From assembly GCA_008638375.1 (NCBI GenBank), contig CM018037.1:33341076-33405075 (forward strand): DNA of 64,000 nt, written 5' to 3'. Below are positions 1 to 12,699 of this stretch, in pieces. How positions within the stretch are numbered: the stretch's first letter is position 1; every line of letters starts with the position of its first letter. The stretch comes from Nyssa sinensis. Its lineage: Eukaryota > Streptophyta > Magnoliopsida > Cornales > Nyssaceae. The position numbers and the translations under genes were made by a program. The notes below the pieces were generated by a model. The model was not told the origin of the DNA. It made no database searches and saw nothing but the letters and a program-made list of their open reading frames with translations.

Positions 1-878
1 TTAAACGTTCAAACTTGTGAATTTGTTTATTGAGTAACTCAGATTGTAGTTAAAGTAGTGTATTTTGTTCGTTTTATCATTTTAGGTTAAATATGAATCT
101 TACTGAACCAATCGGCTTATCTTGAGCCACACGCCGATTGATCAAAATTTTATCAATATAGTAAGCTTACATATGATAGAATAATTAGGCTCATAAAGAT
201 TTATCCATAATTTGGGAAATTATCCCATTGAAGGGCGTGGTCCATGGAAATTGGAAAGCTCAAAACTTGATAATCTGGAGCTAGGAAAAAGAAGATTTTA
301 AAAAGAAAAGAAAAGAAAGAGAACAATTGTTGAAATAATAAGAAATTGGGAGTTGATGGTGGGAAATTGAAATGATCTTCTTGGATCCTGTGTGAAACAT
401 CAACATTGACACTGTTCCACTAATTTATCAGATTGGTGGCCAAAGATAAAGGAAACAAGGAATGATGAAAAGTAGAAAGAATAGAAAAGGAGAAAGAAAT
501 CCAAGAAAACCAAAAGTATAGTAGGAGAGGAGACAAAGGTAAAATACTGGGGGAGGGAAAAGGAAAAAAAAAAAAAAAGGAGAGGAAAACAGGAGTTATT
601 GAGTAGTGGGAGAGTAGCAGTTACAAAATTTACAAATAGAAGTATAGAAGAAAGAAGAATAAGAAGCAAATGGTAGGAGTTTCTCTCAGTCCTCTCTCTC
701 TCTCTCTCTCTCTCTTCATACCCAACAGAACCCACTGATGAAACTAATCATCATGAATCACCCTCTGCACCCTGCACTCCTAAAAAGCAAATTTCTTCTT
801 CAAATCCTTCCATCCCTTAAATTTACCTCTCTTAGCATAAGCCATCTCTCAACCAAGCACTTCTCAGCTTCATAAACC
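1..878 (+). promoter_or_regulatory. presumed promoter and 5' leader of the PXY-like gene
   Basis: No coding region is supportable here. The stretch is AT-rich, with purine-rich tracts at 300-340 and 550-590. It ends in a pyrimidine-rich leader just before the receptor kinase start codon. No TATA box could be assigned with confidence. The only long open frame, on the minus strand at 400-735, is a by-product of low-complexity GA/CT sequence. Confidence 0.4.
692..715. repeat. (CT)12 microsatellite in the PXY leader
   Basis: A perfect CT dinucleotide tract ends about 163 bp upstream of the receptor kinase start codon. CT tracts in plant leaders and core promoters are common, and some affect expression. 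Whether this one is transcribed cannot be seen. Confidence 0.85.
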
Positions 879-3800
879 ATGAACCAGTACCCTTCTTTTT
901 CTCTCTTCTTCACAATATTTTCCATCTTCTTTCTCAGATCATCCACCACCACCACTCTCCCTCCCCAACTCATCGCTCTTCTCTCTCTGAAATCATCTCT
1001 GAAGGACCCTCTTAACACCTTCCATGACTGGGACCCCACGCCTGCCTTCTCGAAACCTGGATTCCAGCCCATTTGGTGCACCTGGTCCGGCATCAAATGT
1101 GACCGGAAAACCGCCCAGATTACGTCGCTTGATCTCAAGGACCGCAACCTCTCTGGCACAATTCCGGTGGAATTCCGATACTTGTTATCTTTAACTCACT
1201 TGAATTTGAGCGGAAACGCGTTCGACGGTCCGCTGCAAGCAATCATTTTTGAATTACCATATCTCAGAGCTCTTGACATAAACCATAACAACTTTAGTTC
1301 TACATTCCCACCCGGTATTTCAAAGATCAAGCACCTGACCTTCCTAAATGCTTACAGTAACAGCTTCACTGGTCCGTTGCCGGAGGAGGTTATTCACCTC
1401 CGATTCCTTGAGTACATCAACCTCGGCGGAAGTTATTTCAATGGCACTATTCCGGCGAGTTTCGGCAGTTTTCCGAGGCTGAAGTATCTAAACTTAGCCG
1501 GAAATATACTAACCGGTCAAATTCCGGCCGAGTTGGGTTTGTTGACTGAGCTTGAGCGTTTGGAAATCGGGTACAACGAGTTCAATGGTGGAGTTCCAGT
1601 CGAGTTTGCGAAGTTATCAAATTTAAAGTACTTGGACATTTCGGGTGCTAATCTTTCTGGAAATCTTACACCTGAACTCGGCAATTTGACGAGGCTCGAA
1701 TCGCTGTTGCTCTTCAAGAACCGGTTTTCTGGAACAATTCCTCATAGTTTCACACAATTGGAAGCGGTTAGGTATCTTGATTTATCTAATAACGATCTGT
1801 CGGGGACGATACCGGAAGAATTCTCGTGGTTCAAGGAGCTAACTCAGTTGAGCTTGATGAACAACGAGTTAACCGGTGAGATACCAGAAGGACTCGGCGA
1901 GCTTCCAAACCTCGAGCTGTTACTTCTTTGGAACAATTCTCTCACCGGAGTTCTTCCTCAAAAGCTAGGCTCCAACGCAAACTTGCAGAAGGTCGACGTC
2001 TCTTCAAATTCGCTCACCGGTCCGATACCGCCCAATCTATGCCATGGAAACAAACTCGGCAAACTCATCCTCTTCACGAACAACTTCGTCGGTGAGCTTC
2101 CTTCGTCGCTCGTGAACTGCACCGCCTTGACAAGGTTTCGAATCCAAAGTAACAAACTGAACGGCTCAATACCGTATGGCTTTGGTCTTTTGCCGAACCT
2201 GACGTTCATGGACCTAAGCAAGAACAACTTTTCCGGTGCAATTCCGAAAGATTTCTTCAATGCGGGCAAGTTAGAGTACCTGAACATATCGGAAAATTCT
2301 TTCAACACCGAGTTGCCGGATAATATATGGAGCGCGCCAAATTTACAGATCTTTTCGGCTTCATTGTCGAAGCTCGTTGGTAAGATTCCCAACTTCATTG
2401 GATGTCGAAGCTTGTACAAGATTGAACTCGATGGAAACACTTTAAGCGGCGGCATTCCTTGGGACATTGATCACTGTGAGAAGCTCATTTACTTGAATTT
2501 ACGTCACAATTCGCTTACCGGAATCATTCCTTGGGAGATTTCGACGCTTCCTTCGATCACCGACGTTGATTTATCGCACAATTTCTTGACTGGAACCATT
2601 CCTTCGAATTTTGATAATTGCAGCACGCTGGAAAACTTCAATGTATCTTTTAACCAGCTCACCGGACCGATACCATCGTCGGGGACGATATTTCCGAATC
2701 TCCATCCGTCCTCGTTTGTGGGAAATGAAGGTCTTTGCGGAGGGATTCTTCGAAAACCATGCAGCACCGGTGGACTAGCTGCTGGCGCGGTCGAGGTCCG
2801 TCAGCAACCGAAGAAGACGGCTGGCGCGATCGTGTGGATCATGGCGGCGGCATTTGGCATCGGCCTGTTCGTTCTCATCGCCGGCAGCCGGTGCTTCCGC
2901 GCGAATTACAGCCGTCGATTTTCGGATGATCGCGAAATCGGGCCGTGGAAATTAACCGCCTTTCAACGGTTGAATTTCACGGCTGAAGATGTGGTTGATT
3001 GTTTATCAATGACCGATAAGATCATAGGGATGGGGGCCACGGGAACCGTGTACAAGGCCGAGATGCCGGGTGGCGAGATCATAGCGGTGAAGAAGCTGTG
3101 GGGCAAGCACAAAGAGACGGTCAGGAGGAGGCGGGGAGTGTTGGCTGAGGTTGAAGTTTTAGGAAACGTGAGGCACCGGAACATCGTGAGATTGTTAGGG
3201 TGCTGCAGCAACAGCGAGTGCACGATGCTACTCTACGAATACATGCCAAATGGAAGCTTAGATGACTTGTTGCATTGCAGAAACAAGGGTGAAAATTTGG
3301 TGGCGGATTGGCTCACCCGTTACAAGATAGCACTGGGCGTTGCTCAGGGGATTTGCTATCTTCACCATGACTGTGATCCGGTGATCGTTCATCGTGATCT
3401 GAAGCCCAGCAATATACTGTTGGACGGTGAGATGGAGGCCAGGGTGGCTGATTTCGGGGTGGCCAAGCTGATTCAAAGCGACGAATCCATGTCGGTGATC
3501 GCCGGGTCCTACGGCTACATTGCGCCAGGTACGTTTTTTATTTATTTGTTCGTTTTGTTGGGTGATGATTATCTTACTATTGTGAGCCGCGAATGTGCGC
3601 GCGTTAGTGACGATGTTGACCATGTTTTTTTCTTAATTTTTGTTCGGTAAATTTTGTCATGTTCGTTTTGTTGGGTGACGAAATCTGGCTAACTGTGCAC
3701 CGCATGTACGTAGAGCCGTGGAGGTGTTGCCATCTTCTGGTGCACGTTAGTGAGGTTTGTTATACCTTTTCTTTTTTGGGTCATTTGGTTCAAGACGGTC

Positions 3801-5002
3801 TGTTACGCGCCTTTATTTTTCGAAGTGCGGTTGGGACAGATCGTGCTACAGTGCGCTGGGCTGCAATGCTTCCTTCTAGGGAAGTTATTCCATGTGTCCT
3901 CTTGTGTACCGGATTTTATGTTAGTCTCATGAAATATTAAAATTTTAAATTTTTTTCATAACTATATGATCGATTCATAAACTAATTTTTTCTTTTTATT
4001 TATATAGTGCTGAAAAATATAAAATTAAACTTATGTGAAAATAGACACTTGTATTATTCAGATATGATCTCATCTCGGTTCTATCCTCTTGATAATTATA
4101 TTTTTTTTTCTGAAACATTATTCATTGGTCCATACATTTCATCCGTCTGATATATCTTAATATATCAGCAAAATGTGATTCATGTGAATCACATGGTAAA
4201 TTTTGTTGATGTATGCAACACTAATGATCCGGGTGCAACTCCTAGAGTCACACCCAAACATTTTCCTTCTTTTTAGCGCTGTGATTTTTTTACTGTTCCA
4301 GTGCATTGGGCACTATTGCGCGTGAAGTGACCTTTTCCTTTAGTTCTTGCTTTTGCTTACATCAAGGGCCCCACATGGGTTTGATAAGCATTGACCCAAT
4401 ATCAGATGGTGGTAGAACTCTTTGATCAATGACATATCCTTGACTTACTCTTTAAAGTCAAAAACATTTTGAGCGGTTGAGTCCAATCTAATGAAATTAC
4501 AATTTTACCACTTTATGCTGTTCTGGGTCACACTGGATCACTAAGGCTGTGTTTGGTTTTGCAGAATATGCTTATACACTTCAAGTTGACTGAGAAAAGT
4601 GACATATACAGCTATGGGGTGGTGTTGATGGAGATTCTAAGTGGAAGAAGATCAGTTGATGCTGAATTTGGGGAAGGCAACAGCATAGTGGATTGGGTGA
4701 AATCAAAGATCAAGAAGAAAGATGGGATTAATGATATTCTTGACAAAAATGCCGGTGCATCATGTGTCTCGGTGAGGGAGGAGATGATGCTATTGTTTAG
4801 GGTTGCATTACTCTGCACTAGTCCGAATCCGGCAGATCGACCCTCCATGCGGGATGTCGTGTCCATGCTGCAAGAAGCCAAGCCCAAGAGGAAGTTGTCC
4901 GGAGGCGGCGGAGGTAGAGCCGGTGACAATATAGTTTGTGGCGCTGACAGTGATGGTGGTTGTGATATTCCTTTGGCGCAAAAAGCTACCGTGGAATGTT
5001 AA
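879..5002 (+). CDS. PXY: PXY/TDR-like LRR receptor kinase, frameshifted in exon 2
   Basis: The exons are 879-3528 and 4565-5002; the 1036-bp GT-AG intron is phase 1. The product would be about 1028 residues, close to Arabidopsis PXY/TDR (about 1040), the plasma-membrane receptor for the CLE peptide TDIF that maintains vascular cambium. Visible parts: hydrophobic signal peptide (1-22), LRR N-cap cysteines (67, 74), about 20 LRRs to residue 605 including the GGSYF segment at 184-188, a membrane helix near 649-669, and a kinase with glycine-rich loop GMGATGTV (717-724), Lys738, HRDLKPSN (838-845) and DFG (858-860). The intron position, just after YIAP, is typical of this subfamily. Oddity: exon 2 carries one extra base near 4591. 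The literal reading stops after nine exon-2 codons (residue 892), losing the C-terminal kinase lobe, while the next frame is open to 5002. PXL1/PXL2 paralogues are the alternative, but similarity to PXY itself looks closer. Confidence 0.92.
3529..4564 (+). other. intron of the PXY-like gene
   Basis: The donor is GTACGT at 3529 and the acceptor TTTTGCAG ends at 4564. The 1036 bp is AT-rich and contains no recognisable element. Short open frames at 3659-3940 resemble nothing known. Retaining the intron would append about 40 unrelated residues to exon 1 before a stop at 3650. Confidence 0.85.
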
Positions 5003-5970
5003 TATAATTGATTTTACTGGGTTTTTTCTTTTCTTTTCTTTTCTTTTCTTAATCAAATTGTGGGGATTGGTATAGGAGAAGTGATTTTTCTTTCTTATTT
5101 TCAATGGAATTTTCAAGTGTTCTTATTTCTACTTTCTATGTTGTAAAATTGAGTTATGCACATTGTTATCCACAATATTGTTTCTATAAGATTAAGGTGT
5201 ATGTTAACGTTGGGTTGTGCATTGCATCAAAATAAAGAAAAAAAACTTATTGCAAAACTTGAAAGTAAAAAAGTCATAACAAAAATTGGAGTTAGTGTGA
5301 CATTTAGAGGCACATATAGAAGTTGTTTGAATTTTTTTAAATTAAATTAACTCAAATCAATTTTATTAAATTATTTAATTTTAGAAAAATTAATCATTTT
5401 TAATATAATTTTATTTAAGTTTTAAGTATTTTTTTAAAACAAAAAATATTTTATTAAATTATAAAAATTTTAAAATTAATTCATTTGTATTCTATACAAT
5501 CGACTCTGATGTGATTTCTATGTCATTGGAGGCTCATTTTTATCATATTTTAACTTGGATTTCATTGGATCCCATTCATCCACTAATAGATAAAGTGCAA
5601 TTATTTTAAGATCAAAAGGCAAGTATAACATTTTGAGGTAAGTCATTCTCATGATGTTGCCGTTGAAATATGTTTCCCATTATGACTTTGCAGCTAGCCA
5701 CCAAGCGCGTGCTTGTTAATTTATACAAGATTTGTCATTTTACATGATTGTTATTTACTTTTCTTCCTTTCTTTCTTTTTCAAGAAATTGGTAGATTGAG
5801 AGTCTAGAAAGTTAGGGCAACCAAAGGAGAATTTTAAACTAATTTTTGATGCAATGAAATTATAATGCAATATTCAAGATGCATTTGTAAGATTTTTACT
5901 ATATTGGGGTAGTATATCTCATTATATTTTGTGTTATATTTTGTGTTTATGATGGTCGGATTAATGAAAA
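5003..5970. other. 3' flank of the PXY-like gene, no gene seen
   Basis: AT-rich sequence downstream of the kinase stop codon. An AATAAA hexamer near 5232 is a possible poly(A) signal, but nothing confirms its use. No coding region or repeat is supportable. Confidence 0.4.
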
Positions 5971-6325
5971 TGGTTGATTGAAAGAGAGTAAAATAGATGA
6001 ATTCATGAGTGTAATTTTATTATTATGTTTTCTAACACGCTCGAGTCGAGATAGATAAATAGATAGATCCCATTGCACTGGTCGGGGGTGTTTGTAGTGA
6101 CTGAGGGGGTCGAAAACCAAAAAGTGAGTTATTTATACCAAGCATTCTTCTTACGGCTCGTGTGACTAATTTGAACATACACGTGCATCAATTCATATTA
6201 TGAGAGTGATGATGAAGTTTAAACTCAGGATCATTTGTCTGTTTTAATACTATGTTAGATCACTAATTTCTCTAAAACCATACGTTGTTAAAACGGATGT
6301 AATTTTAGTATTATATTCTTTAACA
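5971..6325. mobile_element. degenerate TRIM-like element, second copy
   Basis: Related to the complete TRIM at 52355-52593. The right LTR at 6253-6325 (73 bp) starts TGTTAGATCAC and ends TTTAACA. A decayed left LTR ends TCTAACA at 6037. The interior shares the run CAATTCATATTAT and the following GAGAGTGATG with the complete copy. Next to the right LTR is a decayed primer-binding site. The left boundary is uncertain and no target duplication is visible. Confidence 0.6.
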
Positions 6326-8335
6326 TGTATGCTGGTCATGAGAGTATGTTGAGTTTAGTGCACAATGATGGATACAAAGGGGTGCTAGTCAATAGTCTCG
6401 ATCCGTTGGGCACCTTAGTTACGTGTGATTATATAGGACATCGGTTTGAATTTTATGATTACGTGTAAACTTTTTTATTAACAATCTTTTATAAGTTAGG
6501 ACTTGTACTATCTTTCTTTTTATCTTTCCTTTTGTTGATGATTTGTAAGTGTGCTTCTCTTACTATTATTATAAAATGATTTTTTTGCTAATAAAAAAAG
6601 GGTTAGGGCTTGTACTTTGGTTTAACATTAGGAATTAATCTTTATTTTCACTCAATTAATTGTAACCTCTACATTAAACTTAGCAATGTAAGACGAAAGA
6701 AAGAGGATAAGGGCCTTCCCATCTCCTTTTCAAAATGCTACGGTGTTACAAATCATTTACATAAATTAATGCATATACAAATTAAAATGGATTGAGGGTT
6801 CTTCTTCACTCCTTGACTACTTGGATGAGATGTATTCTTAGACCTCTCTCCTCCTGCCTGCCATGTCAACATATTTATATCAGACTAGGATTTTAATCTT
6901 AAACCTCATTGTCCAACCAAAAAAAAAAAAAAAACAGAAATTCAATATTTTTGAAAGTGTTTTATTTTTTTTTATAACTTGGAATCAATCGCAATAATCG
7001 TAACTTTCGCATGGTTAAATCATAAACTTGAACTCTCTTTCGTGACTATTTTACACAAGTTTCACTTGTGAGGAGAGTGATTCAAGGCTAGCCATGGTGT
7101 ATTTAAAATTGGGTTTGGGCTTAGATTGGGTTATTTAAAATTGAACATGAGATTGGGCTGGATTGGGTTAGTTAAAGTTTAGATTGGGCTTAGCTGGGGA
7201 CCGGTGTCCAATCACGAGTTTGACCCAACAAGAACCGATTACAAGGTGTTTGACACGTACACCAAAATTATCTGATTTGCTGTTTAATTTTTTGCTGCTC
7301 TTCTTCTTCTATGATGAAATACTGCTAATCCTAAAAAGAGTAAAACCCCTTTTGAGTTATTTGGTTGGAGATCCAAACGCAGCACTAACTCACAAACTGA
7401 GTAGGTTGAATGTAATAGGATTTGGAGTCCGAAATCTGATTTGACTGAGATCTAGGAAAAATACTACGTTTGTTTGCCTGTTTGGAAAAGGGATTTGATA
7501 AATTAGTCTATGTGGCATTGTGAAGTCAGTATTTGAAAAAAACATGAGAGACTCACTAATAACACAGGGAATAAATAATGGCCCATGGCATGGGTAAAAT
7601 AATAGGAGATGAGGGGTGAGATTACTAATAATATCACTATTAGTGAAGATGATAGCTAATCCATTATTGTTCAACCCATGAAACAAACATGTGAGACTGG
7701 TCTTTTACTATGTTGTGTCCTCTCAATAATATCAACTCATGTGTCATGATCAAGCTTTTTCAGTAGACTATAGCACAGATGTCAAAATATTATTGAAAAG
7801 ACACATTATTATGTGGTGCATTAGACCTACGAAAGAATACCTCTTATGGTACAGGCCCATGTTCGAGCTAAAAGAAGTTAAGAGTGGATATTGGCTTGGC
7901 TACATACCTAATGACCAATTAAATTGAAATGGGCCTCCATCAAGTTCAGTGAAATTAAGTTTAATTTTGCAATGATGCCATATATAAAAGATTTTTTTAT
8001 AAATTTTCTTACTATTAAACACAATTTAGTCCGATCCATTATAATAAATAACATAGGACGACTTGTTTGTGTTTAAAAGTGAAAAAAATTATTGAGAAAA
8101 TCCGTTATGCATGATATTTTTCTAATTTTGAATACTATTTCATCAATAAATTGTCGTGTTAGAGTTTATTGTCATGTCCTATTAAGTTGAAAGAAGGTTA
8201 TGACACGTTCAACCCCGTGACATCATGCGTTTTGTTTTCTTAGTACAATAATGGGAGCGAGAAACTATTATAAATGTGTGTGGCATGAGGTTTGAGTTCT
8301 GCCTGTCATATGAAGAGGGTTTTTTTTTTTACCTT
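6326..8335. other. intergenic region, no gene seen
   Basis: AT-rich, with many stops in all frames. Short GGGCT/TTGGG-type direct repeats lie at 7105-7195, and a possible MITE at 7466-7692 is listed separately. The short open frame at 7184-7444 has no recognisable domain and is not called a gene. Confidence 0.4.
7466..7692. mobile_element. possible MITE with short inverted ends
   Basis: The ends ACGTTTGTTT (7466-7475) and AAACAAACATGT (7681-7692) are near inverted complements about 205 bp apart. The interior holds a small palindrome near ATATCACTATTAGTGA. No clear target duplication is seen, so this stays tentative. Confidence 0.3.
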
Positions 8336-11300
8336 CTAATATCTATTAAGAAAATGAGCTAAGTGAGCTCTCACCTCTAATGATGCAATTGTGGCAATCC
8401 TGTTTCCCAATTCTTCCATGTGCTCTTTCTGTTGCTCAACCATGATTGCTAGCTCTGTCAGCAGATAACTTATCTTCTCAACCTGCTGAAACCGACTATC
8501 CTGAATTATAATCTTATACTTAATAAACATAATTAACAGAACAAATAAATATTTATTAATTTCATCATGAGTTAATTGACTGATCCTTAAGATGGTTGCA
8601 GTTTGGCAATCATGATAACAAAAAGTTGTACCTGGGAGATGAATTCTGTGATTGTTGCTTCTATACTCTTCATGACTTTCATGGCTGTGCTCATGGCATC
8701 ACAGACAGACACCACATCTGCCTATACAAATACAGAAATAAGTATTTTTAACAAGTAATGTTATAAAATATAAGATTGGTAATATGAACAAAAACTATGA
8801 CCCATATGAGAAGAAAGAAGGGGTAAATCTAGTGCATAAGATTTTTGTTACTGTGAGAGCTGGGGAGAGTTAGACATATTCAGCCTTATTCCAACCGTTG
8901 AGCTGAGAGGTTGTTTTTACAACTCCAACTTATGACATTTAGGTCATAATGGAGTAACCAGTGACCCGTACGGGAAAACAGAATAACGTTATTTTACAGT
9001 GTGATAGTAAGTAGATACAATAAATTTCCATTCCAATTTCTATAATTTAAGTAATTTGTCGGTATTTTTCCCTGTTTAAAACAATATCTATGGTAGCATT
9101 ATTCCAAGCTCTTATTTCTCTGTTGTTTTTACCATATTAGCTATATTCATATTGTATATCTATATATTTCAATTGGAATTTGAATTAGAAACCATATTTA
9201 TATCATTACACAATTGATCCCATGGCTGAAAAAAGAGAAGGGTTGTGTGTGTTAGGTAGCTAACCTTCAACAAATTTTTTTGTCAAATCTCTTATGAAAC
9301 ACGAATCTTGAAATTAATGGCGAGGCAATATTAATGTAGCCGACCTCGTATAATTAGAATAAGGTTTTATTGAGTCGTTCAGCAATCATTAATAATGTGT
9401 AATATTTTTTTAAAAAAAAGGAATAAATACTAAAAATTAAAACTGCAGTTGTAATGATACATATGATCATGAATTGCCAATATTTATGAATTTTAATTGA
9501 CTTGGAAAAATTAATAAATAATAAATTACCTTAGCACCTTGGATTAGAGGGAGTCTGATTGATATTGCTGAGAGTTTTCTAGCAAGCCTGCCTACTGCTT
9601 CAGAATTTCTGCCCTCCAACCTTGCCCATTCTTTGAGCAGACAAATTTGTGGGTTCATTATCTGATATAGTTTGATCTCATGTTTGAACCTTTGCATTTG
9701 AATTAGCTTTTCAACAATGGAGTTTCTCAGTGTGAAGATCCTTAGCCAAACATTGAATAACTTGTCCTGTAAATTTAATATAAAGATAGATAAAATGAGA
9801 GAATAAAGAGTATACACCATTGGCATCCATTTCCTTGAGTTTATGAGCTCGAAAATGCGAGTTGTTCACGTAGTTGAACTCGACTATTTTAATTATTTGG
9901 AGTCATTTATTTTTGTAGACGCTAAAGTCACTACAAAAATATGGCTTCTGTGAATCTTTTAGGCATTGTTAATCATTCCCTGTGCACAAGAGCGAAGGCA
10001 CACTTGGGTTGGGGTGGGTTATAGCCCCAAAATTTGGGGGGGAAATGCTACACATGTAAAGTTGTGGCCATTTTTTAAACTAATTCATTCCAAAATTTTA
10101 GTCCAGTCTAATTTTTACTTACCATTTCACTCATTTCTCACTACAAAATTTTGACTCAACCCATTAACCATCTTTAGTTCCTAAAATTTTCTTGCTAAAA
10201 CTTTTTTTGGTTGCTAAGAAATTTCTATTGCCATTTATTTGATGGGTTTTGACTTTTCTTGCGAACATTTTCTCATTTTTAAGTTTTATTTGGTAGCTAA
10301 AAAAATTTAAGAATAAGGAAAGGAAATACAAATTTATTAATTTTCCTCCTTAAATTTCCCCCCTATCATCTTCTTTTTGAGAAAAAAAAAATTACATGTA
10401 AAATTTTAACAATTTGAAAATTTAATTTTTCTTAATCTTTTTTTCCTAGCTCTGCCATTGCCCATGCATACATGTTGACCGCAAATTTGTGACGAATTCA
10501 ATACTCTTTAGTGACGGGTGACACAACATGCAAATAACTACCCTTTGTGATTGTGCCTTTAAGTTGTCACATGTCACAAATACGCTGATTTTGAGTAACA
10601 AATACTTTACTTTTTGGAACGCATGTAGGTCTCGCAAATAAATCATCGCTAAAAACTATATTTGTCGTATAAATTTCTGCTTTGGGGTAATGGATTAAGC
10701 CTTGTTGGGTCCAGGAACAAATTGAATTTGGTAAGAAAAAAGATGATCAAAGGAAGCTTAAATTAGATTAAATAGTACTCAAGCACCAAAGTCGCCTCAA
10801 ACAATATAATGTATATAATGGGCCACGCAATATGAGTATTCTAAGGTTTCATGCGACATGTTTGATCGTTTTATGAAAATTTAATTGCTTGGTGATGCTT
10901 TTTATCATTTGGGATGGTAATGCAATTTGTTGTAATGGACCATGAACATGATGGATTATGTAAACCTTTCTTAAAAATGAAAACCTTATATATCAAAATG
11001 TTTATGTTAATCGGGTCTAATAACTATCAGAATGAAAAATGTTATGTATCCGTAATTTATATCATTGAATTGTATATTCAATGTGATATGTGAGAGTATG
11101 ATGATTTTGAATCTCACATGATGTGATTTTCAAAATTATTATATCTTAACATATCGCTTTGAATAATTAGAGATGTAAATTAAAGATACTTAGCACTACT
11201 TCTTTTTTGTAAAATCTCATATACAACAAGAGGGAGCCTTTGCCAAGGGTGATATTTTGGTGGAAGTAGGGCTAAATATCCCTAATTTATATTCTTTATG

Positions 11301-12138
11301 TAATGTGTCATTAAGTTTTTCATACTTTCTGACTTTAGCTTAACCCCCTCTCTCTCCATAATTTAGATTTTTCACATCTGTTGCTAAGTTTCTCAATACT
11401 TTCTGGCTTTAGTTTATATTTTAAGATTATTTAAGATTCAGAGTAATAATCCATATTCGCTAGGCCTAAACTAAAATTTACAACAGTACTCCTCCATAAT
11501 CAATTGCAATTAAGCATTAATGCGTTGAAAAAAAAATGTGGTTATCAAAGAGGTAATTGAGATATCTTACCTGTGCAACTATCTTCACTGCCGCCATGGC
11601 AGCCTCAGCTCGAGCATTCACAAACCTCCACTGCAACAACCCTATTATGCAAAACACGAAACCGATGAAACTCTTCTTCTTGTATTGCCGACACTTTCTT
11701 CGGCCTAAAATACTTCAAAACTCCAGTCACGCCGCCACGGCTGCCGCCCAGTTCCGTCTTCAATCTACAGGGACTCAGCGGCTTTCTCACCGGAGAACAC
11801 GGTAAGGACCGTCCCGGAGATAATGTCCACGCAGAAGGTCTAGTTCTCTTCACAGCATCAGAAGCACTACGTTGAAAAAACTTAACAAAACTATGATCTT
11901 TATTCTCTTGATGAGGTCTCTTTTGAATGCTTGGACTTTTTGTGGAGGGAATTAAATTCTCTTCATTTCTTGATCTTGTAGTTGATTTTGAACGATGAAC
12001 CAACTTCTGGCCGGAGTTTTTCGTGTTAGTATGGATTTCCGGTAGAGAGACGGCCGGAGCTCCACTTTTGCTTCGTGAAAGGCGAGGCGAGGGTGGTATT
12101 CCGGCATGTTGATACCTACGTGAATGCTGTTTCTCCAT
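8336..12138 (-). CDS. QWRF-motif (DUF566) protein, frameshifted in exon 1
   Basis: The four minus-strand exons are 12138-11571, 9766-9530, 8721-8632 and 8482-8336. All junctions are GT-AG and phase 0, giving about 346 residues, a normal length for the short QWRF proteins. The family includes EDE1/AUG8, a microtubule-binding augmin subunit, so a role in microtubule organisation is inferred. Visible parts: a basic Ser/Pro-rich N-terminus with SPRLSRSKSG (17-26), the conserved WTLSPGRSLP (104-113), GVLKYFRPKKV (139-149), FHRFRVLHNR (157-166), then QWRF (169-172) and helical C-terminal segments. Oddity: one extra base at 11634-11637 lies immediately before the QWRF codons. The literal frame stops nine codons later, while the shifted frame runs cleanly to the exon 1 donor and joins exon 2 in phase. 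This is either an assembly error or a loss-of-function allele. Confidence 0.88.
9931..10670. mobile_element. possible decayed non-autonomous CACTA element
   Basis: Lies in QWRF intron 1. The left end reads CACTACAAAAATATGG, the typical CACTA (En/Spm) terminus. The right end near 10655-10670 reads ACTATATTTGTCGTA, a degenerate inverted match. Internal TTTAGCG/CGCTAAA-type subterminal motifs support the call. No transposase is present and the target duplication is unclear. Confidence 0.45.
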
Positions 12139-12200
12139 TTACTTTTTTCTTGCTAGAAGTCTCTAGATTAACATTAATTTCTTGGTCTTATATATTCAGC

Positions 12201-12232
<32 letters not shown>

Positions 12233-12699
12233 CAAGTGCAGAAAGTCCACCTTCCATGGTGAGAATTGTTGAGAGCACGTCAAGTGAGAACAAACAAATA
12301 CCCCCGTCATTGAGCCCAAAGTCTCACTCTCGTATGTGTCAAGGCTTCCACGAATGTGACACCCATCATACACTACGTGCATTTTCCACACACACACACA
12401 CATAAAGATATATATGTATGTATGTATATAAATATGAACATATATATATAGAGAGAGAGAGGGGGGGGGGGGTTAAGCTTCACTTTCTTTCATTGCATCT
12501 GATCAATAAATTCAGCTGAGTACGTTACGAACAAAAAATGGTACAGGACAAACAATTTCTTCATGCCGCTTGCTAAAAGAAATTTAAAAGGAAAAAAAAA
12601 AATTTACCTACAAAAGAGCAGCATTTTGTGATTCAAAACTAGGGATAGGGCTAATTTAAGCCCTGTCTGAGCCCAATTTGAAATTTTTTGGACTTCGAC
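12139..12699. other. 5' flank of the QWRF gene, with microsatellites
   Basis: Presumed promoter of the minus-strand QWRF gene. It contains an (AT)n tract at 12199-12229, CACACA/TATA repeats at 12390-12450 and a G run at 12461-12472. No gene is seen. Confidence 0.45.

Noticed and set aside
400..735. Minus-strand open frame of 111 codons
   Set aside because: It is built from GA/CT low-complexity sequence, with repetitive Glu-Arg and Phe/Leu runs and no domain.
3529..3940. Open frames in the PXY intron, including read-through of exon 1
   Set aside because: The GT-AG junction restores the conserved YIAPE sequence, and the intron-encoded residues match nothing.
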